From contig NC_134361.1 of assembly GCF_048569485.1 (NCBI RefSeq), forward strand, positions 167,751,758 through 167,815,757: a stretch of 64,000 bases of DNA. The letters run 5' to 3'. The position numbers were made by a program, and so were the translations under genes. Of this stretch, positions 32,428 through 43,820 are shown one piece after another (position 1 is the stretch's first letter; each line of letters opens with the position of its first letter). The DNA is from Anomaloglossus baeobatrachus. Its lineage: Eukaryota > Chordata > Amphibia > Anura > Aromobatidae. The notes beneath the pieces were generated by a model. That model was given only the letters and a program-made list of their open reading frames with translations, searched no databases and had not been told where the DNA came from.

Positions 32428-32859
32428 ACCTGGCGATGATCAGCTGATGCGGTCACCTGACGGAATCAGCTGACACTATAAGTCGAGCAGTGAGGCTGGC
32501 TTTTTACCGCCCGGCCGGCTAAACTATCAGCTGATGCTGTCGGAAAGGAGTCTGCACTGAAGTGTGTAGTTTTTAGGTTTTTTTTTGCACTGATGCATCA
32601 GCTGATTGTATAAAAGCCGTTTATACAATAAGCTGCTATGTCATGTGATTCAGGCCCTTGAACCTGACACATCATCTGATCGCTTTGCCTTCCAGCAAAC
32701 CAATCAGACGATATTGGATCCAGATTGGACGGCGCGGGACCCTTGACCCAGGATTACTGCGGAGGGGGGTTCTTTTTTTCAATAAAGATGGAGTCACTAA
32801 TTGTGTTGTGTTTTATTTCTAATAAAAATATTTTTCTGTGTGTTGTTTTTTTTTTATCT

Positions 32860-34050
32860 GTACTAGAAATTCATGGTGGCCATATCTAATATTGTCATGA
32901 TACCATGAATTTCGGGCTTAGGGCCAGTTGATAATATAAAGCTAGCACTAACCTCATTATTACCCAGCGAGCCACCCATCACCAGGGCAGCTGGAAGAGT
33001 TGGATACAGCGCCAGAAGATGGCGCTTCTATGAAAGCCCCATTTTCTGGGGCGGCTGCGGACTACAATTCTCAGCAGGGGTGCCCAGAAAGCTTTGGCAC
33101 CCTGAGCTGCGGATTCCAATCACCAGCTGCCTAGCTGTACCTGGCTGGACACAAAAATTGGGCGAAGCCCACGTCATTTTATTTTTAATTATTTCATGAA
33201 ATTCATGAAATAATTAATAAAAAAAAAAAGGGCTTCCCAATATTTTTGGTTCCCAGCCGGGTACAAATAGGCAGCTGGGAGTTGGGGCAGCCCGTAGCTG
33301 CCTGCTGTACCTGGCTAGCATACAAAAACATGGCGAAGCCCACGTAATTTTTTTGGTGGGCAAGAAACTCCTGCATACAGTCCTGGATGGAGTATGCTGA
33401 GCCTTGTAGTTCTGCAGCTGCTGTCTGCTGCCTGTCTGTATGGAGGGGAGAAAATAGCAGCTGCAGAACTACAAGACTCAGCATGCTCCATTCTCTAGTG
33501 TATACAGGAGAGCAGACAGCAGCTGCAGAACTACAAGGCTCAGCATACTCCATCCAGGATTGTATGCAGGAGTTTTTTGCCCACCAAAAAATTGACATGG
33601 TCTTCGCCATATTTTTGTATGCTAGCCAGGTACGGCTGCCCCCAACCCCCAGCTGCCTATTTGTACCCGGTTGGGAACTAAAAAAATAGGCAAGCCCTTT
33701 TTTTAATTATTTCATGAATTTCATGAAATAATTAAAAAAAATCGACATAAGCTTCGCCCCATTTTTATGTCCAGCCAGGTACAACTAGGCAGCTGGGGAT
33801 TGATATCCGCAGTACAGGATGGCCCGAGCTTTCTGGGCCCTTCTGCTGCGAATTGCAGTCGGCAGCCGCCCCAGAAAATGGAGCTTTCATAGAAGCGCCA
33901 TCATCTGGCGCTGTATCCAGCTCTTCCAGCAGCCCTGAAGCTGGGTGGCTTGCTGGGTAATAATGGGTTAATACTACCTTTGTTTTACTAGCTAGTATTA
34001 AGCCAGAGATTCTCAATGTCAGGCAAGTTTGACCCGGCCATTAAGAATCT
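32860..34050. repeat. Large imperfect inverted repeat (arms about 0.55 kb)
   Basis: The left arm reads ctggaagagttggatacagcgccagaagatggcgc near 32,990. The right arm carries its reverse complement near 33,890-33,930. Outer modules (attatttcatgaaattcatg; gcagctgg near gtacaaatag) also mirror. The centre is near 33,470, around gcagctgcagaactacaag repeats. It is a foldback structure without coding content. The stretch 34,051-34,680 is non-coding with no recognised feature. Confidence 0.82.
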
Positions 34051-34679
34051 CCAATAAAGGGTTAAAAAAAAGACACCACACAGAGTAAAAATACTTTAAT
34101 AGAAATAAATACACAGACACACTTAGAGACTCCATGTTTATTACTCCCTCTCACCCCTCCACGATCCTGCTCTTCTGTCTTCTTTCTCCTTCAACCCATG
34201 CAGCTCTGCTACATCAGACAGCACAGCATGGGAGGAAGACGCTGCTGCTCTCCCGTGCAGTCTATTCACTCAGTGAGTGAGCAGAAGCTGCGTGCTGTAA
34301 GCGGTGACGTCACCGCTGACAGGCGGGTTGCTATAGCAACGGTGATCTCCGTTATTCACCGGCTGTGGCACCCAGTACTTGAATGTGGGCTGACTCTGTA
34401 AAGAGCGCCCACATGCAGGAACGGGGAATCCAACCATGTGCCAGAGCATTTCGCCGGTACACGGAGATGCTGGAATGATCACTTCGTACCGGAGAGATGC
34501 ACTGACAGGACCTAGCATGACGTCTAGGCATGTGACCAGTCTGTAGCCAATGAGATAATGGACACGTGACTGGTCACATGCTTTTTTTGATGTCACGGAA
34601 GGTCCTATCATCAGTGCTGGTTACCGGGAGGACGCAGCGATTATCGGAAGGAAAAGCGGTGGGAGACAGAGTGCAGTAT

Positions 34680-35725
34680 AATATGGAGATAACGTATGCA
34701 CACCAGTGACTATGCAAGGGGAATACATGTAATAGCAGAAACTGCTGTGTGAATACTGACATGAAAAATTTAATAGCTATATGTAAAATTGAAATGCAAA
34801 AATTGGAACCTGCATTACTGCCATGAATATATGAATAAAGAGAAATTTAGCTACTAAATTGATCAATGCAATAGAGCCACAACACTACGCCAAAGTATTT
34901 CTCTACGTTGGGGTCCCTAGCTTGTGTGTGTCCTCTCATGCAGTTAAAAAACTTACCGTGTATGGGAAGCTGAGACCCAGGCTATTTATGCGTATGATAT
35001 GGATTGGCAATAGGTGTGGTTGGGGAGGGTTCACAAACGAAAAACTACTAACAAATAAGGAATAACGTTTGGAACTCCATTCTATGTCTGAACTGGGTGC
35101 AAAAACCTAAAAAAAATCACTATATGGAGATAAGGTATGCACACCAGTGACTATGCAAGGGGAATACATGAAATAGCAGAAACTGCTGTGTGAATACTGA
35201 CTTGAAAAATCCAATAGCTATATGTAAGAGTGAAAATGTGAAAAAATGGAATCTGCATTACTGCCATGAACATATGAATCAAGAGAAATTTAGCTACTGA
35301 ATTGATCAATGCAATAGAGCCCCAACACTACGCCAAAGTATTTCGCTACGTTGGGGTCCCTAGCTTGTGTGTGTCCTCTCATGCAGTTAAAAAACTTACC
35401 GTGTATGGGAAGCTGAGACCCAGGCTATATATACGTATCATGTGGATTGGCAAAAGGTGTGAGTGGGGTGGGTTCACAAACGAAAAACTACTAACAAATA
35501 AGGAATAACGTTTGGAACTCCATTCTATGTCTGAACTGGGTGCAAAAACCTAAAAAAAATCACTATATGGAGATAAGGTATGCACACCAGTGACTATGCA
35601 AGGGGAATACATGTAATAGCAGAAACTGCTGTGTGAATACTGACATGAAAAATTCAATAGCTATATGTAAAATTGAAATGCGAAAATAGGAACCTGCATT
35701 ACTGCCATGAATATATGAATAAAGA
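34680..35725 (+). repeat. Diverged satellite copies inside the hAT element (direct part)
   Basis: About 2.3 units of the 15.5-19.9 kb satellite, here with a period of 443 bp (landmarks 34,859 and 35,302) and about 5-8% divergence by eye. Confidence 0.9.
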
Positions 35726-35728
35726 GAT

Positions 35729-36042
35729 ATAGCCTGGATCTCAGCTTCCCATACACGGTAAGTTTTTTAACTGCATGAGAGGACACACACAAGCTAGGCA
35801 CCTCAACGTAGAGAAATACTTTGGCGTAGTGTTGGGGCTCTATTGCATTGATCAATTCAGTAGCTAAATTTCTCTTTATTGATATATTCATGGCAGTAAT
35901 GCAGGTTCCAATTTTCGCATTTCAATTTTACATATAGCTATTGAATTTTTCATGTCAGTATTCACACAGCAGTTTCTGCTATTACATGTATTCCCCTTGC
36001 ATAGTCACTGGTGTGCATACCTTATCTCCATATAGTGATGTT
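35729..36042 (-). repeat. Diverged satellite copy inside the hAT element (inverted part)
   Basis: After aaagagatata the satellite switches orientation: 35,730-36,042 is the reverse complement of the unit from the ctgagacccaggct region through the gtgactatgcaag region. It ends about 180 bp before the hAT right terminus. Confidence 0.88.
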
Positions 36043-36974
36043 TTGTATGTATACATAAATACATATATATGTATGTATACATGTATAATGTGTTTTTATG
36101 TGTTTGTGGTTGCCTGCCATTATTTTCAATGGGGTTCGAGAGGGTCGTCGAACAGTTCGTCGAACGGAGCCTCCGTTCGACGAACCGAACCGAACTCGAG
36201 CCTTAAGAGATTCGCTCATCTCTAGTCAGCACAGAGCAGTGCGGTGACGTCACTACTGCGTGCCACTTTGCTAAAATGTCGGAGTGGCAGAACAGTGGAC
36301 ACACGCTGAGGAGACTGGGGCAGTGAAGGAATAAAGAGAAGTGAGTATATTTGTGTATTTAAAAAGGACGGCCTGAGGACTATGGGGAAGCATACTACTA
36401 TATGGGGGTTGCAAAATAGTATATGGGGGCTGCTTATAACTATATGTTGGCGCACAATATTATATTGGGGCACCCAATATGGTGGTGCACTTTATGGGGG
36501 CTGCATACTAGTATATGGCGGAATATAAAGGGTGCATACTGTTATATGGAGGAATATAAGGGGTGTATACTACTATATGGAGGAATATAAGGGGTGTATT
36601 ATACTATATGGAGGAATATTAGGGGTGCATAATACTATATGGAGGAATATAAGGGGTACATAATACTATATGAAGGATCCCTTTTACATGGACTATAGGG
36701 GTGCATTATAAATGGAGGACTATGGGGCTGCATAATCCAATATGAAGGACTATGGGGTGCATTATAATACATATAGGACTATGGGGGTAGCATTATATGG
36801 ATGACTAATGGAGTTACCTTATACATGGACTATAGGGGTGCATTATATATAGAGGATTATGGGGCTGCAAAATACAATATGAAGGACACCTTATACATGG
36901 AATGCGAGGGTGCATTATACATGGAGAACTATGGGGCTGCATAATACAATATGAAGAACTATGAGGCTGCGTTA

Positions 36975-37953
36975 TCTAATATATAAAGCTGAATGTGTGT
37001 GTGTATGTGTGTGTGTGTGTGTGTATGTCCGGGATTGACATCCGCACCGTCGCAGCTACAGCCTCAAAATTTTGCACACACACACACTTCTGGACCCCGA
37101 GAGCGTCATAGGCTATGCTTTGAGGGGAAATTTTAACCCCGCTCTTTACAGTTATTCACCAAAAAACCTGCCTCCATTAAAGCGAATGGAGCTGGGAGCC
37201 ACAGTGCAGCCAGAACTTCAGAAGAATGCGCAGCCACGCCCTTGTATGGAATGTTGGCGTGTCACAATGCAGCCAGAGAAAGAGGCAGACACAGACAGGG
37301 AAAGAGGCAGACAGGGTAAGAGGTAGACAGGGTAAGAGGCAGAGACAGACACAGACAAAGAGACAGGCTGACAGGGAAAGAGACAGACAAAGACAGGCTG
37401 ACAGGGAAAGAGACAGACAGGGAAAGAGAGAGACGGGTTAAGAGACAGACACAGACAGGTAAAGAGACAGACACAGACAAAGAGACAGAGAGACACAGGG
37501 AAACAGACAGACAGGGAGAGAGAGGTAAAGAGACAGACAGGGTAAGAGACAAACAAAGAGAGGTAACGAGACAGACAAAGAGACAGACACAGTGAAAGAC
37601 AGAGGGAAAGAGACAGGGAAAGAGACAGACAGGGAAAGAGAGGGAAAGAGACAGACAGGGAAAGAGAGGGAAAGAGACAGACAGGGAAAGAGACAAACAG
37701 GGAAAGTGACAGAGATAGATAGACAGACAGGGAAAGAGATTGAGACAGATGGAGAAAGAGACAGTCAGAGACGGACGGGAAAAGAGACAGACAGACAAAG
37801 AGATAGAGACAGAGATATATACAGAGGAGACAGACATAATTACATTTCTATCTATTTGTTTTGTGGTTTTGTGTGCAGAATACATTATTGTTAACACATT
37901 CTATTTTGTTAACAGCAGTTATTAACCCGGACGAAGCCGGGTAGTACAGCTAG
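36975..37953 (+). mobile_element. Non-autonomous Helitron
   Basis: The 5' end is TCTAATATATAAAGCTG. The 3' end has the hairpin CCCGG/CCGGG around acgaag, followed by a short spacer and the terminal CTAG. Insertion lies exactly between A (36,974) and T (37,954); removing the element restores gcgtta-taataca, which matches the surrounding array. There is no Rep/helicase. The interior contains a GACAGACAGGGAAAGA-type minisatellite. Confidence 0.88.
37262..37815. repeat. (GACAGACAGGGAAAGA)-like minisatellite inside the Helitron
   Basis: Purine-rich tandem modules. Open frames on both strands are by-products. Confidence 0.92.
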
Positions 37954-39264
37954 TAATACATATAGGACTATGGGGGCTGCAGTATATGAGGACTAATGGC
38001 GTTACCTTATACATGGACCATAGGGCTGCATTAGAATACATGAAAGACTATGGGGTGAATAATACAATATGAAGGACTATGGGGACTGAATTATAATACA
38101 TATAGGACTATGGAGGTGCAGTATATTATACAGAGGACTATGGTGTACAGTATAATACAAGGACGACTATGCGGTGCAGTATAATATACGGAGGACTATG
38201 GGGTGCAGTCTAATACATGGAGGACTATGGGGTGCAGTATAATATACGGAGGACTATGGGGTACAGTATAATACATGGAGGACTATTGGGTGCAGTATAA
38301 TATATAGAGTATTATGGGGTGAATTATACATAGATGACTATGGGGTGCAGTATATACAGGACTATGGGGTTCAGTATAATATACGGAGGACTTTGGAGGC
38401 TACATTATAATACATGGAGTACTATGGGAGTTCATTATATAGTAAAACATGGACTACTATGGGGGCTGAATTATAATATATGCAGGATTATGGGGGCTGC
38501 ATTGTTATACATGGAGGCCTATGGGGTCTGCATTACAATACATGGTGAGCTGTGGGGTGCATTATAATACATGCATGACTATGGGGGCTGCATTACAATA
38601 TACTGTATGAAGGCCTATTAGGGCTACCTTATCCATGGACTACGGGGGTGCATTATAAAACATGACGGACTATGGCGGTGCATTATAATACATGCAGGAC
38701 TATGGTGGCTGCATTATAATATATGGAGGACTATGTGGTGCAGTATAATATATGGAGAACTATGGGAGTTTTATTATAATAATTGGAGGGCTATGAGAGC
38801 TACCTTATACATGGAGGAACTATGGGGGTGCATTATAATATATGGAGGACTATGGGAGTTGTATTATAATAATTGGAGGGCTATTAGAACTACCTTATAC
38901 ATGGAGGAACTATCGGAAATGCATTATAATACATGGAGGACTATGGGAGTTGTATTATAATAATTGGAGGGCTATGAGAGCTACCTTATACATGGAGGAC
39001 TATGGGAGTTGTATTCTAATAATTGGAGGGCTATGAGAGCTACCTTATACATGGAGGAACTATGGGAAATGCATTATAATACAATGGGGACTATGGGGCA
39101 CATTCTAGTAAAATGAAGGGTTACGTGGGACCCAATATACTATATGGAAGGCTTTGTGGGAGTCATTATAGTATTTGGAGAACTATATATACGAGGGGCA
39201 AAAAGACACAAGCTTGGGATGGGAAAGTTTTGTGATGATGGAAAGAGGCTTTTTCCTGCAGCAC

Positions 39265-39445
39265 CCAGCTTTCCGATCCTCTGATATGGGAAAGCTGGGT
39301 GCTGAGGGAAAGATGAATATCAGAGCATAGGGAAGCTGGGTGCTGAGGACAAGATGGATATTAGAACATCGTAAAGCTGGGTGATGATATAAAGAAGGAT
39401 TTCAGATCATGGGAAACCTGGGTGCTGAGGGAAAGAGCCAAGTGT
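39265..39445. repeat. About 55-bp tandem repeat (gggaaagctgggtgctgagg)
   Basis: Four imperfect copies of an aagctgggtgctgagggaaaga module follow the long array. The stretch 39,446-39,564 ends at the possible outer hAT terminus. Confidence 0.75.
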
Positions 39446-39634
39446 TAACGTCTTTATCCCATACTCCGAGTGTCGGTGCATTATTCCGTACCCCGTGTGT
39501 CTGCGTTGGGGGAGGCAGGTCCAAACTTTGCACTGGGGCCCATCAAACTTTAGTTACACCACTGCTCAGTACAGAGATTACTAGATCACAGTTGTTGCAC
39601 TGAGGTTCATGATTTCTGGGCACTGTACTGTCTA

Positions 39635-40040
39635 TAAGGCCAGTCACACTGGCGTATGACTCGACAAAATCTCGCATTGCACTCGGCTTCATGTTAGACA
39701 ATGGTGCAGCTCAGATTTGCGATCTTTTCTTTAGTCCCAATCGGACTGAGGAAAAATGGCAGCATATTGCGATTGCAGGGAGTCTGGACTCACTTGCACT
39801 CATACAAGTCTATGGGTGCGTGTGAAACATCGCACTGCCCTCGGATGACATCTGGATACACGCAGAGACAACTAATAGAGAAGATGGAGATTAATCCCTC
39901 CCTCTCCCCTACACCTGTGATCCGATCACTAGATAGGATCACAGCATAATGACACTCGACTCACACTCACAGCAGAACCTGATCCGAGTGCCATTAGCAT
40001 ACCTTATCCGATGCCTTATGCTAGTGTGACTCTGGCCTAA
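39635..40040. mobile_element. MITE with TAA target duplication
   Basis: The 400-bp body 39,638-40,037 is flanked by TAA on both sides. The ends GGCCAGTCACACTGGCGTA and TGCTAGTGTGACTCTGGCC are inverted. A 3-bp TAA duplication is consistent with PIF/Harbinger. No coding content. Confidence 0.8.
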
Positions 40041-40681
40041 GGAAAATCCTCTGAACAGTAACTCCATTCTATCTCACTACAGAGATGACTAGATCGGAGT
40101 TGCTGCACTGAAGTTCATGATTTCTGAGCTCACAGCACTGTCTATAAGGACAGCCTCACCCAGTCCATGCATTGTGTTCCGAGATTGTACTGACGTTCAT
40201 AGATGTTTGAATAAGCACTTATACAGATTACATGAAGGCTCCCATACACAGGGCTAAAGTCGCCAGGATCAGACAACAATCTGTGTATGGGGGCTTCCCG
40301 ACTTACCTCAAGAATGGATGTCAAGGGAGGGAAGGAACTGAAGTGTTGGAATTCCACTTGTTGATCCTTTTGATCTCTTGAAAGATAATCCACCACCAGA
40401 GAAGGCAACATCTGCTCTCTGATAGAGAACACAAGAACATTTGGCCGAGCACCTCTGTATGTGATAGGAGAGAGCTGTCAGCCAAATGATTGTAGGGATT
40501 GTTTAGTGAAAACAAGTTATCACCTATCCATGGGCCAGGTGATAACCTGCTGATCAGTGTCCGATCACTGGAACCCGCACTGATTGGGAAAACAGGGAAT
40601 TTGTATCCATACGTTTCAGGTATGTGTGACATCCATTTTTAACATGGATGCCACACGTACTCATGTTATTCTATGGCGTTC
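40041..40681. other. Array remnant and unassigned sequence
   Basis: The first about 70 bp repeat modules of the 24.7-27.4 kb array (gactagatcggagttgctgc). The rest shows no gene. The bases around 40,620-40,681 continue at 41,048 after the solo LTR. Confidence 0.45.
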
Positions 40682-40685
40682 CTCA

Positions 40686-41043
40686 TGTCGCGGGCGGAGG
40701 AGGGGACGCTGCGCTCACCCACTGCTTGGGTCCGGCTGCTCTGCGGCTCGAGCGGTGGGCCGGATCGGGCTGTACCGTCCGGGCCACACACCGTCAGACT
40801 GATCCTCTACCACTTCACTTCCTCCAACTTCTTCTCTCTCCACTGAACTGCTCCCTTTTCCCGCCTCCAGGACTGTGAACTCCTCGGTGGGCGGAACAAA
40901 CCGCCTGGCCCACCCCCTGGTGTGAACATCAGCCCCTGGAGGAAGGCAACAAGGATTTTGTGTTTGACTTCGGTGTGCCTAGCCGGGGTGTGGGGTGTGT
41001 TGGTGTAGTACCTGTGACGACCTGGCTTGTCCAGGGCGCCACA
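40686..41043. mobile_element. Solo LTR, Gypsy-like (fossil)
   Basis: 358 bp, starting TGTCGCGGGCGG and ending GGGCGCCACA, with CTCA on both sides (40,682-40,685 and 41,044-41,047). There is no internal region, so this is a solo LTR left by recombination. The family is inferred from the end sequences and the 4-bp duplication. Confidence 0.7.
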
Positions 41044-41047
41044 CTCA

Positions 41048-42177
41048 CACATGCATGTTTTTACATGGGCCGTGTGGCCCCATATTTCCCTGCACGTAGA
41101 CATGTCCGGTTTTTCTCCAGCAGCACGGGTGTCACACACTGATGTGATCCGTATGACATGTACGGGAGAAAATACGTGTCTATGAAATAAATTTATTTTT
41201 TTTATGCTCCCTTGTCTCCAGCCCTGCTGTCACTTGCTTCTGATCCCCGCTCATTATACTCAATGAATATGCACTGCACAGAGGACCTGGAAGCAGCACC
41301 ACCAGAGACACTAGTGCCAGGGACAGCATCGCTGGGGACATGTGAGTATCCAAGGAACTCTGATGATATCCTGACGACACCCACGCTACTGCGGGTGTAG
41401 TGACAGTGACTTCACGGGTTCATCAAAGTTCATTGGGTACTCAGATGAACCCATGATGTTACTGCCGCGACACCCACAATACCGCGGACGTCACAGGGGT
41501 ATCATCAGGATGTCATTCGAGTTCATTGTGAACTAAAATTAACCCGTGACATCACTGCCACACCCGCCCACATACTGCTGAGGTCGTCCCTGCGGTGACC
41601 TGAGCTCCCCTTATGAGATGCAGGTCACCGAACGGAAGCATACACAGCAGTGTGTGTGCACTCCCATAAGCAATAAGGAACGATTGGTTCTCCATTGAAT
41701 GTGACAGCAGTATAGGATCAACATGGCCGCCCCAATTGGATTTCAAAAGACCAGGATTAGGGCTTTGCTAGAGAAATAAATTGGAAAAGCGGGTGTCTCG
41801 TCTTTATTTATTGAATGATTCTTTTTATGTCTTTTGAGGTTTGCTTTTGGGGAATGTCATGGGAACTCACCATGGATTACGGCGGAATTTTTATTTATAA
41901 AAATCAAATAAATTGGTGAATGAGAGCCGAGTCGGAGTTTTTTTGTTCAAATAAGCTTTGTTATTCTTATTTCAACTACTGGATTAGTAATGGCAGTGTC
42001 TGCTAGACGCCACCCATTACTAATACCAAGGCTTGATACCAGCTGGAGCTGGCATCAACCCTACATATATTACCCCATTTGCCATCACACCAGCGCAACG
42101 GGAAGAGCCGTGTCCAGCACCAGAATTGGCGCCTCTAATGGATGTTCCACTTTTCAGGCGTCTGTGGGCTGCTATTG
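41048..42177. other. Unassigned non-coding stretch
   Basis: Contains short inverted motifs and repeated phrases (cccatgatgttactgccgcgac and acccgtgacatcactgccac types near 41,390-41,590). No gene is recognised. Confidence 0.4.
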
Positions 42178-42566
42178 TTAGGGTTCATGCGCACATAACT
42201 GCTGAATATTCTGCAGCGATTTGACAGCACGTGTGCTTCAAATCGCTGCAGAAACACTGCATAATGTACGCCATTTTTTTTGTTAAAAAAAGCCGATTTC
42301 ATGCACACGGGGATGCTGCCCCCACTATAGACAGAGTGGGAGCTGAATCCATAGCGCACGGAATAATTGACATGCTGCTTTTATGAACGCACGGATTTGG
42401 GTCAAAATTTTAGCAACCTAATTGCGGCGTTCCAAAAAGCAACGTGCGCACGCCTCATGCACAATCTACATAGATTGTGCAGGGGACGCTGGACGCATGC
42501 ATTTACGCAGCAGTGCAGTATGCAGCGTAAATGCATGTAAGTACGCAACGCGCGCATGAGCCCTTA
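42178..42566. mobile_element. MITE with TTA target duplication
   Basis: The 383-bp body 42,181-42,563 is flanked by TTA. The ends GGGTTCATGCGCACATAAC and CGCGCGCATGAGCCC are inverted. It is inserted in a further repeat whose halves lie at about 42,000-42,177 and 42,567-42,840 and which contains mirrored accagc/gctggt motifs. Confidence 0.78.
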
Positions 42567-42839
42567 GGCTGGAAAGGGCCAAATAACCAAGGCCCTTTCC
42601 ACCCTAATAATATCATCCCCCAGTTGTCTGCTGTACCATGGGCTGGTTAATAAAATGGAGGGGACCCCACAAACTTTAAAATCTAAAAATTTGAAAAATA
42701 AGCATGGGATCCCCTCTATTTTTCATAACCAGCCAAGGTACAGCAGAGAGCTGAGGGTTTCAGCCTGCAGCTGTTCCTGTGCTAGACATGAAAATTGGGG
42801 TACCCCGCATCATTTTTTTTTTTTAATTAAAAAATAAAA

Positions 42840-43820
42840 ATGGTGTAAAACAGTTGGTCAAGCTAACTATCTCTATATCACTATTCTATATTATTTATAA
42901 TTTTTCAGGCTTTACACATTAAAAAACCAAAACAAAAACACAATTTCAGTATCTTACTTTTTTTACCGATACCACACGGACGATCATACCGGCACGTGTG
43001 ACTTGCAACTGTTTAAACACGGACATCTGAAAGGGGCCTTATGGATACCCATCTACTGTATGTACTATCGTTTTGAGTTGCTGCAAATTATGATGTTCTA
43101 AAAATACTTCTCAAACTTTCTAAGGAGTATTGTTACCCCTTTGTAAAATATGTAGTGTGACCTCTGCCAGAGTCTATCCTATAGAACAGTGGTGTCAACA
43201 GCTTCAGACCCTCAGCGACTTACATCCTTTTAAATAAAAAAATAAAAAAAAAAAAAAAAGGTTTCGCCCCAAACGACCTGAATCAGGCGGTGAGAGCCTC
43301 ATGGAGTTATGTTGCCACAAAAAGAGGGAAACACCGAGAAACAGGACTAGGGTCTTATTTATGTGGGGCATAAGAGGATCAGGGGCTGCTAAAGACAGAA
43401 AATAAACTGTCAGCGACATCTGAACAATTTATTGTGGGTCTACATGTGAGGACTGGAAGTTACCTACAACAATGTGTGAACACAGCCCGATACAGAGCCA
43501 ACCGGCAGTGACTGATCACCTATGTCACACTGAGGTTTATCATTATAGAAATGAACATTCAGCCCATACGTCTAGAACAGTTTTATTAAAACAAGCATAC
43601 CAATAATTCTAACAAAAAGGAGAAATATTTATACAGTTTTATTTTTATAGAGAACCACTGATCCATGCTGTACATGGGAACGGGTAACACAAAATACAGA
43701 TATAAATTACAGTGAATAAACCAGTCCTGACAGACTGGTACAGAGGGGAGCGGACCCTGCCATCGGGGGCTTACAGTCTACAGGGTAATGGGGAGGAGAC
43801 AGTAGTACAAATATATACTG
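42840..43820. other. Unassigned stretch; includes a segment shared with the C-rich minisatellite
   Basis: No gene is recognised. The segment 43,367-43,427 (cataagaggatcaggggctg onward) is present in reverse complement at about 49,437-49,496. A 16-base A-run lies at about 43,243-43,259. Confidence 0.5.

Larger units (their letters stand above)
27657..36224. mobile_element. 8.6-kb hAT-type element with nested insertions
   Basis: The terminal inverted repeats TAGAGATGAGCGA / TCGCTCATCTCTA are flanked by a perfect 8-bp duplication GTCAGCAC (27,649-27,656 and 36,225-36,232), the hAT signature. Subterminal sequence at both ends is rich in ttcgacgaactcgaac-type inverted motifs. No hAT transposase is recognised. 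The interior holds SINE-like units, a minisatellite, CT tracts, a LINE, a large palindrome and 437-bp satellite copies. It is either a non-autonomous element greatly enlarged by insertions or a composite. Confidence 0.85.
36385..39190. repeat. Degenerate array of ggactatggggtgcattataatacatgga-like units
   Basis: Dozens of units of about 30-45 bp built from gactatgggg, gcattataata and acatggag modules, interrupted once by a Helitron. Long open stretches here are repeats of the module, not genes. The stretch 36,233-36,384 links the hAT border to the array and shows nothing else. Confidence 0.88.
27411..39564. mobile_element. Possible outer hAT-like element enclosing the nested block
   Basis: The left end CAGGGGCATACCACC and the right end TAGTTACACCACTG (reverse complement CAGTGGTGTAACTA) resemble CAGNGGCGTA-type hAT termini. 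The same array family (24.7-27.4 kb and 39.57-40.1 kb) lies on both sides. No clean 8-bp target duplication is visible (gcctccac versus ctcagtac), so this is tentative. Confidence 0.35.

Noticed and set aside
37218-37897. Cys/Leu/Ser-rich and Arg/Gln-rich frames on both strands
   Set aside because: Translation of the GACAGACAGGGAAAGA minisatellite inside the Helitron.
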